Origin: Paragonimus heterotremus | Lineage: Eukaryota; Platyhelminthes; Trematoda; Plagiorchiida; Troglotrematidae | DNA: 64,000 nt | Direction: 5' to 3' | NCBI GenBank assembly: GCA_013368495.1 | Contig: LUCH01000062.1 | Span: 75,397-139,396 of the forward strand | Shown: positions 1 through 12,380 of the stretch, piece after piece | Numbering within the stretch: the first letter of the stretch is position 1 | Layout of the letters: each line of letters begins with the position of its first letter | Position numbers and translations under genes: made by a program | Notes under the pieces: generated by a model | The model's input: only the letters and a program-made list of their open reading frames with translations | The model's database searches: none | Told to the model about the DNA's origin: nothing

Positions 1-80
1 TAAGACCGCATAAAACAGACTTTGCTTCCGTGAACATTAACCTGCGTGCCAATCCACACAAACTTACGCGAATGATTCAG

Positions 81-104
81 TACCGGCAAACACTAATTCC
101 CTAC
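81..104 (+). CDS. Possible 24-nt micro-exon (weak)
   Basis: A 24-nt stretch lies between an AG and GTAAGA and is open in phase 1 (PANTNSL after the split codon). The acceptor lacks a good pyrimidine tract, so this may be chance. If real, it shows that the micro-exon gene or a neighbour extends beyond the left edge. Confidence 0.2.
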
Positions 105-3100
105 GTAAGATAACACAAATCAGAAAGTAAACTTCTACAAAAAGGTTTTACATAGGCTGACTAATCTAGTTGTAATAAAAGGTAGATACCTCTGTCTGCT
201 AGGTATGTTTATAGTCCAGTCCGTGCTCTATAAAAGTGACACGTGAACTCACCGTTTGAATCAATGATAAACTACCTGTGAAGCCAGGTGTCCACTTATA
301 TTCAACTATAATACAACTGCAATACTAATAACGTAATAAGAGATGGTTTTACCCATGACATGCCCTCAGACAAATGCAATGATTCAACTGTCTTTCTGAT
401 CCACGCCTAACTTGTTTGATTATTGTTATGTCACCGACATTATGTTCACTACAATCAGTAACATAATGAGCCGTATACAAATGTAACGTAAACTGGCCTG
501 AACATTTTCAATTTCGCTGAACATATGTTCATGCCTAACATTCACCTCTGACTCATATGGCTGAATTATGGTATAATAGTATGTATCATCAAGTGACTCG
601 CATTCAAAGCCCATGACACTATTTAAAATATTGTCCCAATTAATCATTCCCCTGGGTGATTCAGTTTTTATTGGCTGTTGTGTTGATGCTGCTGACAGCA
701 CATGTAATCAAACACCGTCCTGAATTGCTCACACATCCCAAGGTCTGAGTTAAATTAAAACCGACCATTGAACTAAAAATGTCCCCTGCAACCTGATTGG
801 CCGGATCAGTTCATCTTGTTTGACCACTGAAATACTTTTGACTGAAGTTGCTGTAGGTCCCTGGAACCTATTTTGCTTATCCTCCCAGCTCGGAATTGCT
901 TGGAATTTTATAAGACATAAAGTTTTGAGCAACCGTAGTCTTACTGGTCTCAGATTGAATACACACAGACCACTGCTTCTGACGATATAGTAATACATCT
1001 GTATGTTAGGAGGTAGGTTTTGAGACCTTGTAGAAATGCAGTACACATCTCAGACTACGTTGAACTCACCTCCTACGTTCGTCCTGAAAATATCTGTCTA
1101 ATTATAGACAACCATTAACTGAATTTAGAGATTCCAAATTTTAAACTAAAATCGTTAGATTGAATTTCCCAGTAAGCTTGACGTTCACTCTGCGGACAAA
1201 ATTTATATTGTTCTCTTTCAGATCCTATCCCCAACTAACATGACAGTAAGTTTAGTATCTGCTTGCATTAGTTGGGTAGTGTTCACTCTAATATAGTCAC
1301 ATTTCTGACGGTTCCTTGAACACGTTCATCAGGTTGGGTTGTTATCATGTTGTTTGGAATTGTGCTGTCTGGCACATTGGCATACTGTGATAATCCGCAA
1401 AAATTCAGAAACAGACATCGCATGTAGGACAAAACCTTTGTCCGAATAACCTGAACTTCGGCAACCAAGTGTCTCTTGATATAACTCCAGTTCGTTTGAA
1501 TCAGCTTGGTGATTTTTCTGAGAATTGATACCAATTTTGTTCCCAATTGCAGAATCAGTTTCTGGCCATCAAATTCAAACAGTCCCTTGTTAACCGTGGG
1601 ACATGAGTGTTTAGAGTGTTTGCTAGCTAGCGCTGTCTTCATATGACTGTCATTTTCAGTAGAGGTCGCCATTAATGTGGCTCATTATCACCGTGATATC
1701 AATTCATGGCAAGGTTTATCGGTTCGAAGCTTCACTATGAAATATGACAATAGTTTGTGTGAAATTATCGGCATACGTGGAAACCGCTAAGCCTGTGTCC
1801 GTTGCAATGCAAATATAAACGTTCATAACTGGCTGAAAGTTGCTGACATTTCGTGATTGAACGAAGCAGCAAAAACTGGGGTGCCTCAAATCCTTTCGCA
1901 GGCTTGTGAAGAAATCGATGTTTGCTTGAACCACGGAGTGATCCTGAGTTCACTTAACTACGAGTGATTCATTTGCCAGGTTTTAATTTTGTGATTATTC
2001 GAATGGTGCGAGTTGGAGTCTCAGTTAGACGAGAATGCCGCGCCACATTCGACCATAGCCGTTGGCTTCTGAATTTCACACATGACGTCCACATAAAAAC
2101 GGATGCACATTCTAAGAAGTGTCCACTATTAGCAATTCCAAATTACTACTCATTCCTCATAAGCTACCTAAGGTATTTGTTATCGGTTTACGGCAAGGGA
2201 ACGTTTATTGTTGTTGACCGACCAGAACATTATAATGTAGAACAGTAATTAGTGTTCGGGTTATCTCTTCAAAGTTAAAGTTATACTCAACGACTAGAGT
2301 GGGTTTTTGACATTCGCATTAGAAACCAGTCTAAGGGTTGATTATAAATAAATGTGCTCCAGACAAGATTTGTCGAGGGCAGACAAAACAGAGATCTGAG
2401 TTGAACTATTTTTGGCCATAAAATGCGGTAGTCTGTTGCTAGAGATATGAACATCATCATTCCAGATCCAACGGGATTGCTGTTTGAACAAAGAATCTGA
2501 CGGAACTGAAATCGAAAATGAGCCAATGATTAGCTAGTTACCCAGTCATAAGGTGGCATGTCCTCATTCACCCACGTGTGATTAATCGTATAAATCAGTC
2601 AGTCAACAACCAAGGGAACAAATACTTCTGACCACTGTTGCCGGACGGCCTACGTTCTGGAGGTATGGAAAAAGGACTTGTTGGAATCGAATCGCTTTGT
2701 ACACTGCCACAAATACTTCCTCGGGTAATGTTGGTATTAAAAGGTTACTTCGCATAACCTGAAAACAACTACGTTCTTCCAGTCGCAGTTATATCAGGAC
2801 GCACCAACCCGCAAAACGGGAATGCACATATTGACAAACGTGGCAATGTGATAAGATTCCCTGCCCAACAGAATGATCAGGTATAATTGTTGGAAATATC
2901 GGCAGGTGACAATGTTTAAGTCGTAACAACCATTCTGGTTAGAGAAACACTAATTTTACGGATTTTTTATGAGGGCCTTTTATTGTCGCCATCAAAACAG
3001 TAGGTTGCATGTAACGGCGAGCACGTATCGAGTTGGGGGCTGGATTTCGTGTAGATATCGGAAAACTCTCAAGTGTTGTTTGCAAAACATTCCTTGTTCG

Positions 3101-5630
3101 ATGCTACGTGTTCGTTTCAACCCCATTTCAATTCCGCTTATGAATGAAGTACTTGTTGCTGTCACTGTGTGTGCTGATTCGCTCACTGTGGCATCATTCT
3201 CCTAGTCTTAAAACCAAACCCCTGGCTGAACTGGTTTGAGAAGTTCACCTGAGGTGGCTGTAAGGCAAACATAACTCAAAAGACGAAAACACAATTTTAA
3301 CGCAGTTGGTTGATTTGAAATTCGGTGGTGTTCAATCCGTAGATCTTTGTTCAATCACCCAAGGTCAATAGTATGTCATGTCCCCCCAGCAACTAAAATC
3401 ACTCGAATTCCTCAGTGAAGTTTTTACTGCTCGTTAACCGCTGGGCCAACGTTTGGCGAAAACAATGCGTTTACTAATACAAACTAGCCCACCATGTGTC
3501 TTGGAATTCTGATGCCGGCACCCTCAGTTTTTCTCACCACAGTGGTTGTGGTTTAGCTTCAGGATTTTCTCACTAGCTAGATTGTTCTGAAATGATGTAT
3601 CAATGCTGGTGTTTAGTTTAACAAGCCCAACAGCTTACAGAGTTTCCGAAGTACTGTAACAAATGCACAGTGTTTGATCGTATGAAAAATGTAAAATAGA
3701 CGCTAGGCAAAGTGACATAATGAATATACTTACAGTGAGATGAAGGTAATTTCGCTGTAAACTATGGCAAAGGGATTTGCGTTCGGTTAGTGGATACAGA
3801 ATACTTCAGAGACTGTTTGCAGCATAACAGTATTGTACATGCATAAGAAATCGAGCAAATGAATGTGAATGTGTTACTCTGTTTGTTTATATAATTGAAT
3901 TTCAAATCCGATGAGCCTCCTGACCAGTGTCTATAGAAAAATCGAAGTGTAACGTCTACTGCGAATTGGTAGTGATTGCAACTGCTTTTATAACGTCTGA
4001 TTTATAGTGGCATGCGGTGGGTCACTAACTTCATGAATTTTCCACCTCACGTAAAATTCATCTACGACTAAATTCTGAAAAACGTCGCCAATTTTGTTTG
4101 ATGTCTAGTGTTCAAACACAAAGGGCTGGAGAGTAAAATTTGTGAGATTATCATTCCTAAACGAAAGCTAATTAGACTCCAATTTGAACTTGACTGCGAG
4201 CTTTTTGTAGGGCTTTTCTACCGTTAACACCACAATAGTAATATCGTCTCTTCTAGCTGAATTGCGCTAATAACTTCCGCATGCTATCCATCTTTCCAGT
4301 GGTGAACTTCTATTGAAAGGATTTTGGTTGTATGTATGACTGGAATGAATGAATACTGTTCAAACCAGTTTACCAAGTGGTGGCTATGACTTCTATGCCA
4401 GACAGTCGTCATGATCTTCTTTTTCATGTTTCTCCCGTGGAAAAAATTGCCAATCAATTCTTGGCTTGCAACATCATGGATGCAATTGCGGTAACATTTA
4501 TCCAGCTAGTTTGTATGGAGTGGCAATCCTAGATCTAAAAGCAATTTCGGTATCTCTCCACGATTTATTTCGTCATTACCATACAAGACTGTTACATTTG
4601 AGCTGGAACATTAAACATTAAGCGTGATGCAACTGTGAAGCATGAAATTAAAATATTCTGATGACATGCATACCATCCCCATCTTAAACTGATGCACGAA
4701 CTCGCAAGACTACTGACCCGATGAAAATACCTTGAACAATGAAAATAAAGTGTTCTTAACCGAAATGGAATCAATATGAAACTTTTTATTTGTGAGCCAA
4801 CCATCAGAGGCGTAACTAACCAACTTATGAAAAAAATTAAACAAAATTCAAAGGTTCCACCGTACTCGGCTGAAACTATTTCTGCAGAACTGTGTTTAAA
4901 CAATTTCTGCGTTTCGATTTGAAATCATTTCACATAATGAAGTATAAAATGCTACCATCTCAGACCATACAGTAAGAAAGTTAATTAGCTGGGTGTCCAT
5001 TGACCCTTGCCTTTCATTATTGTGGGCACCACGTGGCTGTTTGTTGTCTACAGCAATTTGGCCCGCGGAGCCATACTACTAACTATTTATACGTAACCCG
5101 AGTTAAGAGCACGTATACAAGCTGAATGATCATTTACCAATTAGTGGACACGGCATTTACGCAACCGTTTTGGTGCGTCATCGATTTGTTTGGTCACATC
5201 TATCGCAAGTCTTAAAACAGCAACAAACTTTGTCAAACTGTAGCAACAAGAACAAGTTCTATGTTTGAACATCGCTTTTTGGCGTTACAAGCCGACTCCA
5301 TATTATCGCATGACTAATTTATACGGGAGGTGAGACTTACAGAAGCAGTGCCAATAGCGACTGACGCGGTAGATTGGCCTTGGCTTTCGTGATAATTTAA
5401 CCTGGGCTCTGGTAGATAACTCGCTGGAAAGACTGTACACTTGGTCTAAAATGTCCATTGAATACAATAAAACTAATCGTACTATATGTAGTCATGTTAC
5501 GGTGCCCCATAACGAGCTTTGTCATTGACACAAAAACGGCAATTGGTCGCTGTTTATACCTGTATATTTCACGTACTGCTTTTGTTTGCAGTAGTCACAC
5601 ATAATCTAGAATTTTTGTATTATCGTTCAG
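105..5630. other. No securely supported gene
   Basis: This stretch holds only weak exon-like signals. A 24-nt interval at 1222-1245 has excellent splice sites (TTCTCTTTCAG / GTAAGT) but is open only in phase 0, where it ends ATG ACA, so it could be a 5' exon. A 98-nt interval at 2783-2880 is open in phase 1, and a 30-nt interval at 4300-4329 is open in phase 2. A 129-codon minus-strand ORF at 1283-1672 has no recognisable domain and is within what chance allows. I see no repeats of the families found elsewhere. Confidence 0.4.
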
Positions 5631-5663
5631 AAGGAACTGCATCATACACTTTCCTGTACAATT
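5631..5663 (+). CDS. Micro-exon, 33 nt, of an upstream gene
   Basis: The acceptor is a T-rich tract ending TTCAG and the donor is GTGAGT. The 33 nt are open in phase 1 and read GTASYTFLYN after the split first codon. It ends in T. The next strong micro-exon (7920) starts with AA, which would create TAA at the junction, so the two are unlikely to be joined directly. Joining to the exon at 6401 gives TTT (Phe) and stays open to a stop, which suggests a separate small gene ending near 6.7 kb. Confidence 0.6.
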
Positions 5664-6400
5664 GTGAGTAGAAAGTTAGATTTAAATTTGGCAACTTTGC
5701 AACATTAAACATGAATCAGGATATGCAGTTTTAGTATATATTCAGCACAACTTAACTGTTGGTTGCTATTAATTGTGCGTAAACTATCACTTCATAATCT
5801 ACGATTAGCTAACTGTTAGGCTCAATGATTATCCACTTTTGTCTTGGATCATTCTCTCCATTATCATCTGGTGTAACATGCAAGCCGGCTGTTTCTATTC
5901 GGGTTGTCCGTTACACTTACGGACCAACTTTGGGGCAATGTGGAGACACTGGCGGACAGCGTTTTCCCGAAATAGGGGTTCCAACAACAGTCCTGTAAAA
6001 GGATACAACGAAAACAATCATGAGCCAAAGGCCTAGTAAGTCATGCGCATGACTTACACAAACGTAGACTAAAACGGCGTCGACAACACAGCAGCACACT
6101 CTGTTACACAATTCAAATTCAACCTTGCAGTCCCTTGAGTGTCTAACCTAGCCAAAGTGAACTACATTAAAATAGGAGTTTAATTGTGTTATCAGTAAGA
6201 GAGGAGCAAATCGTCAGTGAACGTTACTTCCAGTAAGTTAGTGTGATAAGGACAAACTTAATACACAGCGCCGAAGATATTGAGGTAAACGGAATAAATT
6301 TAGAGATGGAGTATCAAGTTCTGCAGGGTTCACCACATTTTCGTGTAATCGGTGTCCCGAATATATTTACATGCACATACATCCAGCCTACATTTTCCAG

Positions 6401-6672
6401 TTGAAGTTGATTTCAGTTTAAAAAAGCGTTTCCGCTTGGATGTCAGCGGCAGGTGGCTTAATGAACCGTATGTCGTAAAGACAGAATGGCCAAAAAGTTC
6501 GTTATGGAACCATAAGCAAGTCAATGATACTTGCCTCGTTTCGGGTTATTCATTACAAAATGGGTCTGTGTTAGGATACATTGTACACATCTCAACAACG
6601 ATTTACACTTATTTTAAAAGGCAGCACATCTTATTGGTAACCGAGTTGAAAAATTCAAAAACATCATATTGA
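6401..6672 (+). CDS. Possible terminal exon of the upstream gene
   Basis: The exon starts after CATTTTCCAG in phase 1 and is open for 90 codons to TGA at 6670-6672. AATAAA lies at 6693-6698, the expected distance from a trematode poly(A) site. The peptide begins EVDFSLKKRFRL and contains GRWLNEPYVVKTEW. I recognise no domain and see no transmembrane segment. The previous micro-exon (5631-5663) joins to it with a sense codon. Support is the acceptor, the frame match and the poly(A) signal; the open length alone could be chance. Confidence 0.4.
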
Positions 6673-6692
6673 TAATTTACTGCAAACTGAAC

Positions 6693-6698
6693 AATAAA
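6693..6698 (+). terminator. Poly(A) signal AATAAA
   Basis: A canonical AATAAA 21 bases after the TGA at 6670-6672. It supports a transcript end near 6.71 kb. Confidence 0.4.
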
Positions 6699-6699
6699 A

Positions 6700-7919
6700 T
6701 CCTACAAACCTACACCATATATGGCATCGTCCAGGACCATATGTTTGTGGAGCCTCGGACGATCTACTCACCAGTGCTGTCGGAGTTCAGTTAAGACAGT
6801 CAAATTAGTAGCTTAAACTCCAGAATGCACGGAAACCGCATTCCGTTTTAAGGTCATGAAAGTTGTTATGTGAGTTGTGAGAAGTTACACAATTGGAGGT
6901 GTGAAAGTGAAAGTTGAGAATAACTAGACCCCAACACGGTCTTGATTATAAATGAAAACCGATGATATGCAATACAATGATGAACAATGCAAGGGTATTA
7001 AATAGAGTGTTGGTCTTATTCCGTTTTTAGGAGAGTAATTTGCTTTCCTCATGGCCTGTGTATAAATGTGTGTTCAACTATCGAGTCTCATACATTTAAA
7101 TGACCATCATGGATACACTCGCTGCTGAAAGAAACCTTTCATCTTGTTGACTCCGGTATATATGTTCTGCTTTGTCGCCTGTGACCAGCTATGAAACGCG
7201 GGTATCTTTTCTGCATATCTTAGTGATTAACTTGCATAAAGCAAGCTCATCGTCGTGCATCGGTTGTGGTTGGCTGCTCGTCGTAAGCCATCCTGGACTT
7301 TCATATCTATTTCCGGTTAGGCGTTGAACACTATTAGTTAACACATACTGAGATAAATATCTTCTCATAGTTTCACTCGTCATCTTCACCATCTTTAACA
7401 TCTTCCCGATACAAGCAAAAGCATGGTCATTTTCTATAGCAATGTAGCAATGCATAGTGGAATCTATCTGAACTCAAACGATTATTCCTCCAAATTCAAC
7501 ATATAAACGTGACCAAAAAATGTTAACATATGGCCAAATCATCTGACAATACGAAAGACTGGAATAAGTCTATGGCGTCGCGAAAGTCCATCTATTACTT
7601 TTGCAGGCCGAACGATTCTCTATTGTTGCATAATAAGCTTACCTGTGCGTTCTAGTCATCTGGATATTGCCAGAAGTCTATCGCCTAAAGAGTTTTTTGA
7701 ATAATCATATTGATCGGAGCAAAGTTTATCACAAATGTCAAATTAAGATTCATTACATAGATTTGTGGAAACAATAAACAAATGTACACTAGTTCATCTT
7801 TCACATCCGCTCCAGAAACGTTGACGTTTCTCTTACCCTGCACTATTATTTGGCGTAAAATAAGTTTCACTGAAAGAAATTTTTGTCCATTTATCAATTA
7901 TTCCTTACTTTGTTTGTAG
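6700..7919. other. Gap between the two plus-strand genes
   Basis: I see no convincing exon. This is where a first exon and promoter of the micro-exon gene might be expected, but no ATG-led signal peptide ending at a phase-1 donor was found. A 27-codon frame opening at 7572 ends at a phase-1 donor (7644/7645), but its last base T would create TAA with the next exon. Confidence 0.4.
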
Positions 7920-7949
7920 AATTGGGAGAGTTTGAAAAGACCGATGCTG
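7920..7949 (+). CDS. Micro-exon 1 of the core set, 30 nt
   Basis: Acceptor CTTTGTTTGTAG and donor GTGAGT are both strong. Phase 1 reading is LGEFEKTDA after the split codon, leaving a G. It is acidic and hydrophilic. This is the first exon I can place with confidence, but it is not a start exon: it has no ATG and opens mid-codon. Confidence 0.75.
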
Positions 7950-9821
7950 GTGAGTTTGGATGAAGTTGTTCTCATAATCGCAAGATTTCCATTTGGGAAG
8001 CATGAATACATACACACCCTGTTTGCATACTCATTTGTCTCACGGATAAATGAAATGCACTGATGTTTATATTTTGCTATTCAAACAGAGTCACACCGTT
8101 GGGACTCTTGGTGTTACACATAGAATTGTCTCATCGAACCGATTCGGTAAAGGGTTAGTTTCTCTAGAATTCGATAGATTTTGTTTTCAAATTTAGAGAA
8201 GCTGACATAGAACAGCTGAGTTGTTTTGATAACCTGAACAAAACCCAGCAGTTTCTCCGGCATGATTAGGGAGTGTTGAATATGCAAACAACTGCATTCT
8301 GATAAGATCAAACTGTAACTAGCACATATCCAAATATTGTGGCTGATTATCCATCATTCTTGTCGGTTTGTGTTTGTTTTCACCGATTCAGTCATTGGGG
8401 TAACTTTCATGTTCCTACGGGAGGGATTCCACGGAACAAGACAGTTTTCTAAGATGTTCAGAACGTCAGTGAACAGAAAAAGGCTTCTGACATGAAACAC
8501 CAATTAAAGTTAATGCATACGTGTATGCGACCCATCAGTTTGACCCGATGGTATGTAGCCACGGTTTACGAACAATACTTGGATCGTATTCTTCGTGGTT
8601 AGTATGTAAATTCATGAAATGAAAACACATAGCACAAAATAGCGTCGTTAACAAGTCCGAAGTGGAACCTAGGCAATTTACATTGTAGCGGAACAGAAGC
8701 GAATGCAATAGATTTGAATTGTTTGCGTGAGTTTTAAAATTCACACGAAAACGAACATTATCCTTGATTGCATGTAGTACTACCATGGACATTTTGATAA
8801 TGTCACTGACAGTTCACTTATGCTGTGTAGGCGAACCTTGTCAATCCCATTGCGAGTTATGTAAATGGTGCCTATGAACGAATAGCGATGCCTACAACAT
8901 GGCCGCTTTTTTTCTCAAAATAAAGACGTTCAACAATAATGACAGAACACAGTTGATCATTTCCTGCCACCGTTGGGGTTGATTGAGATGGACAATAAAT
9001 ATTTTTATCCTTTAGGCCTATGAACGAGAGTTACGTCACTTTAGAAGAAAACAAAACTACGAAGTTAAGGTATCTTGCACAGTGAAATTAATTTGGTTAC
9101 ATGTTTTGTCGGTAGTCAATTCAAATTTGTACCGAAAATAAGGGTATTTAACTCGCTCAAAGATACCACTGAATATATTTATACGTCGAAATAAAGAACT
9201 AGATTTATTTTGTAATTCTTTTGTGTTCTTTTGCCCACCACCATAATGTTTGCGGAGGTGGTTCAACATAAGAATAAATGACATCCTAAAGACGTGGGGA
9301 GTAAAACAGCCTCAACTAGCTGCGTAATTAATTTGTTTGTAATAGACCTTATGTGATCAGTGTGGTTGACCAAATATCATGTTCAGCTGAACGATAGCTG
9401 ATTGGCCTCTCACCTCAGTATTAACACTACGTTTTCTCAGACTGTCTTGGGTTGAGATTGTAGACCACTTTCGACAGCAGGTCATTCCATGTGCTATTGA
9501 GGATGCCACGTAAATTATGGACTAGTTAAAGTGTGATAAAACACGTTTTCAAAAATTAGCTTCTGAGTATAGAATAATGTGTATCCAGGGATATCCAAAT
9601 TGCAGTTCCATACGAGTCAACTGACACCTCACGTTGAGCACTGAAGTGGCGCATCGCTTTTTCAGTACAGTGAGTATGGTGTTCCATGAATCGGACGGGT
9701 GAAGTATTCTGCATAAGTCGGCCAATAAGTCTTTTTAATAGTACCGCAATTTTACCAGATGTTCCCGATTGCCCGCTGAATGATGTTACATCGTATTCGT
9801 GTGCTCTACCACAAATGACAG

Positions 9822-9842
9822 GGAGAAAAAACACTTTCTGGG
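9822..9842 (+). CDS. Micro-exon, 21 nt
   Basis: Donor GTAAGT is strong and the acceptor is ACAAATGACAG. Phase 1 reading is RKNTFW with G on both sides, giving Gly at both junctions. A longer version starting at 9742 after CTTTTTAATAG is open in the same frame (101 nt, entering in phase 2). I prefer 21 nt because it keeps the symmetric phase of all the neighbours. Confidence 0.6.
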
Positions 9843-10522
9843 GTAAGTTTCCAAACTATTCAGTGTTTCAACAACCGATTCAAAACAATGTACCTCACTG
9901 CGTTCATTTCGGTGTGTGAGTTTCATGTGTTGTATGGGGGATTCAGCATGTCATCACCGACAGGTTATATTTTTATTCTGTTCTTTGGTTTTGAGATTTT
10001 GCAAACTGCTTTCAACGCGTCTAAGTATAACCTAATCAGCTACAAACGGTCCGTGGAAAGCAGTTAATGTTTCTGGTTCTCTTCTTAATAACCTCTTCAA
10101 ATGTAGGACAACTAAGCAAATTTTGGCGTGATCAGGATTACTTTATCAACCAGCCACTTCCTCTCATCAATCTTGTGCTCGTGGGACAGTGAATGGATTG
10201 TTGAATGAACTGGTCAAAAATGAATCACAGTGGCAGAAGGATGAGTTTTCACATAGAACGCGTTTTATTTACCAAAGCTTTCGTAATAAAGATGTAACAC
10301 ACTCATTTGTAACAACCTCCTCAATTTGTACCAAGATGTCCGTTCAGTGCATCGATTTTCATACCAGTTTTCACTGAAAATAATTTTTACAAGAATAGGG
10401 TTTCGGTTTCGGCTTGAGACATCCCAAGAATGATCAATCACATTTGAAACTAAGCCATCAATTGTTGTAAATCCGCCATACTGTGATACGTGTTGTTGAA
10501 AAATTATGTTCTTTTCTTTCAG

Positions 10523-10543
10523 GAAATATAGATTCACACACAG
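10523..10543 (+). CDS. Micro-exon, 21 nt
   Basis: Acceptor TTCTTTTCTTTCAG is one of the best in the window and the donor is GTGAGC. Phase 1 reading is NIDSHT, with Gly codons formed at both junctions. Confidence 0.75.
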
Positions 10544-11482
10544 GTGAGCTTGATTTGTGGGAAGAAATATATCCCTTAACTAAATCAAACGTTTTTTGTT
10601 CGCGTTTAACTTTCGGATAACGACTGAGGTTATGTGGAAGCAGCACTATACTGTTGCAGAAGTTGATACTTGACAGTTAGTACGGATAGAGTATACCGTA
10701 TGAAAAGTATTGTTTACTAATAAACAGCCGGGTTTCTAGGGCACGAAAATCGTCCTGACTGTTTACTCCACGCATTTCACATCGAACGTTGAATGGCACG
10801 TAACCGGCTCGGTCATAATCATAAAGCAGAGCCTCGTACTAGTAGAAATGAAATGCATATGAGTATGCATGCGTTTACCCCCATGTGAATAGATGGAAGA
10901 TTCAATCAGTTCCAAGTGATGCCGTTAAAATAAAATGTGTATGTTCATTTAATTTGAACATGAATTTCTTAACAATTCGGAGAACTTTCCTGCTCGTTTC
11001 CATGTTTAGAACAGATAACTAAAATACAATCACTTCCCCAGTTTCTACTGGTTACTGGTGAATGTCGTGGTTTCATCTATGACCGACATCACGCGTTCCC
11101 GCTGGTGGTCTGATCGATCAACACGCCGTCAGCCCCTCCAACAAAGTGTTGAAGGTAATCTGCTTCAGTCCCACGTGTTTCTTCCAACACCGGGGTTTCG
11201 GGATGAACTAAGAATACATCATCGTTAGGGTCACTCAGCCCAATAGAATCGGAGCAGGCAAAGCCTCGTAATAATTTTGTAGAAGCCAAGTGTTCAACCG
11301 ACCTTACCATAGACACGACAAGACTATCAAACCAGAAGGTTAATTGTCACCAATAAAGCGCTTTAACCCACAGAGTTTTCTGTCTTTTAACCACACAGCA
11401 GTAAATTTGTCTATCATCACACCGTACTTGCGAGCTTTTATAAAATTAAGCTTCATTATGTTAATAGCGTTCTTTTATTTAG

Positions 11483-11518
11483 GTCTACAACAGAAATCAT
11501 TTGCTGCTTATCACTCGG
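11483..11518 (+). CDS. Micro-exon, 36 nt
   Basis: Acceptor TTCTTTTATTTAG is strong; donor GTATAC is weaker. Phase 1 reading is LQQKSFAAYHS, preceded by Gly from the split codon GGT. Confidence 0.65.
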
Positions 11519-12341
11519 GTATACTAATTGAGCAAACGTTCTTCTTGGTGGCTTTTGTTTGAGGTTGATATCAGAAATAAGGGCCTTAACTTCACTCTAA
11601 CACAGAACACAAGTCACCGCGTTAATCCCACTTGCCAGGACAAACGCAGCAGTAACATGTCTGAAATTGTTCAGGTGACACGGCCAACCGACACTAAAAC
11701 GCTGGACGTTCATGTCAGCCTACGGACTTTCAAGTCGAATCATGGAGCAAAATACGTTATAGGCTACTCGGAAGACCTTGTGAGAAGAAGGACCAATCCA
11801 ATACCTGAGTCGGTATAGGACGTTTTGAACGGATTCTCCTAGGTCAACATGTTTTGAATAGAATGGTGACGATTCATACTCGGTAGCGAAATAAGCGTTT
11901 TGGTGCGCAATGCATAATTTAAGAAGTCTGAAAGCATCTTAATGGGTTTTTCCGAAGTGCATGCAGCATTCAACTTTCCTTCACTTTACCTGTGCAGTTA
12001 TTTATCTGAAAATTCAGTTATAATGTCTGTAGAAATTAGAGTTGGCTTTTCATATCTTTTTGGTCCGTATCCCGTTTAAATGAGTATATACGGACGTTCG
12101 GAATGTTGCCTTTTCTTCCGAAACTGATGTGACAGTCAAAATATTTGGTCATTTGGATTGCGTACTTGTATCGCGGTCTAAGATGAACAGTTCATACGAA
12201 GTCTCTGGGAATGCGCTAAATGTGTATGCTAAGGCTTGAAATAACACTGATTCCTTACGTTGCTTCACTCTTCAATTAACCGACAACAAACCATCTTCTG
12301 TCAATGTTTACATAATATTATCTCCTGTTCACTTTGTACAG

Positions 12342-12380
12342 ACAAACATCGTGACACAAGACCGATCCAAACTGACAAAC
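12342..12380 (+). CDS. Micro-exon, 39 nt
   Basis: Acceptor CTCCTGTTCACTTTGTACAG is good; donor GTAAAA is weak. Phase 1 reading is KHRDTRPIQTDK, a basic, polar peptide. The split codons are GAC (Asp) before and CAC (His) after. Confidence 0.6.

Noticed and set aside
1283..1672. 129-codon minus-strand ORF
   Set aside because: At this AT content about one such ORF per window this size is expected by chance; no domain or splice support.
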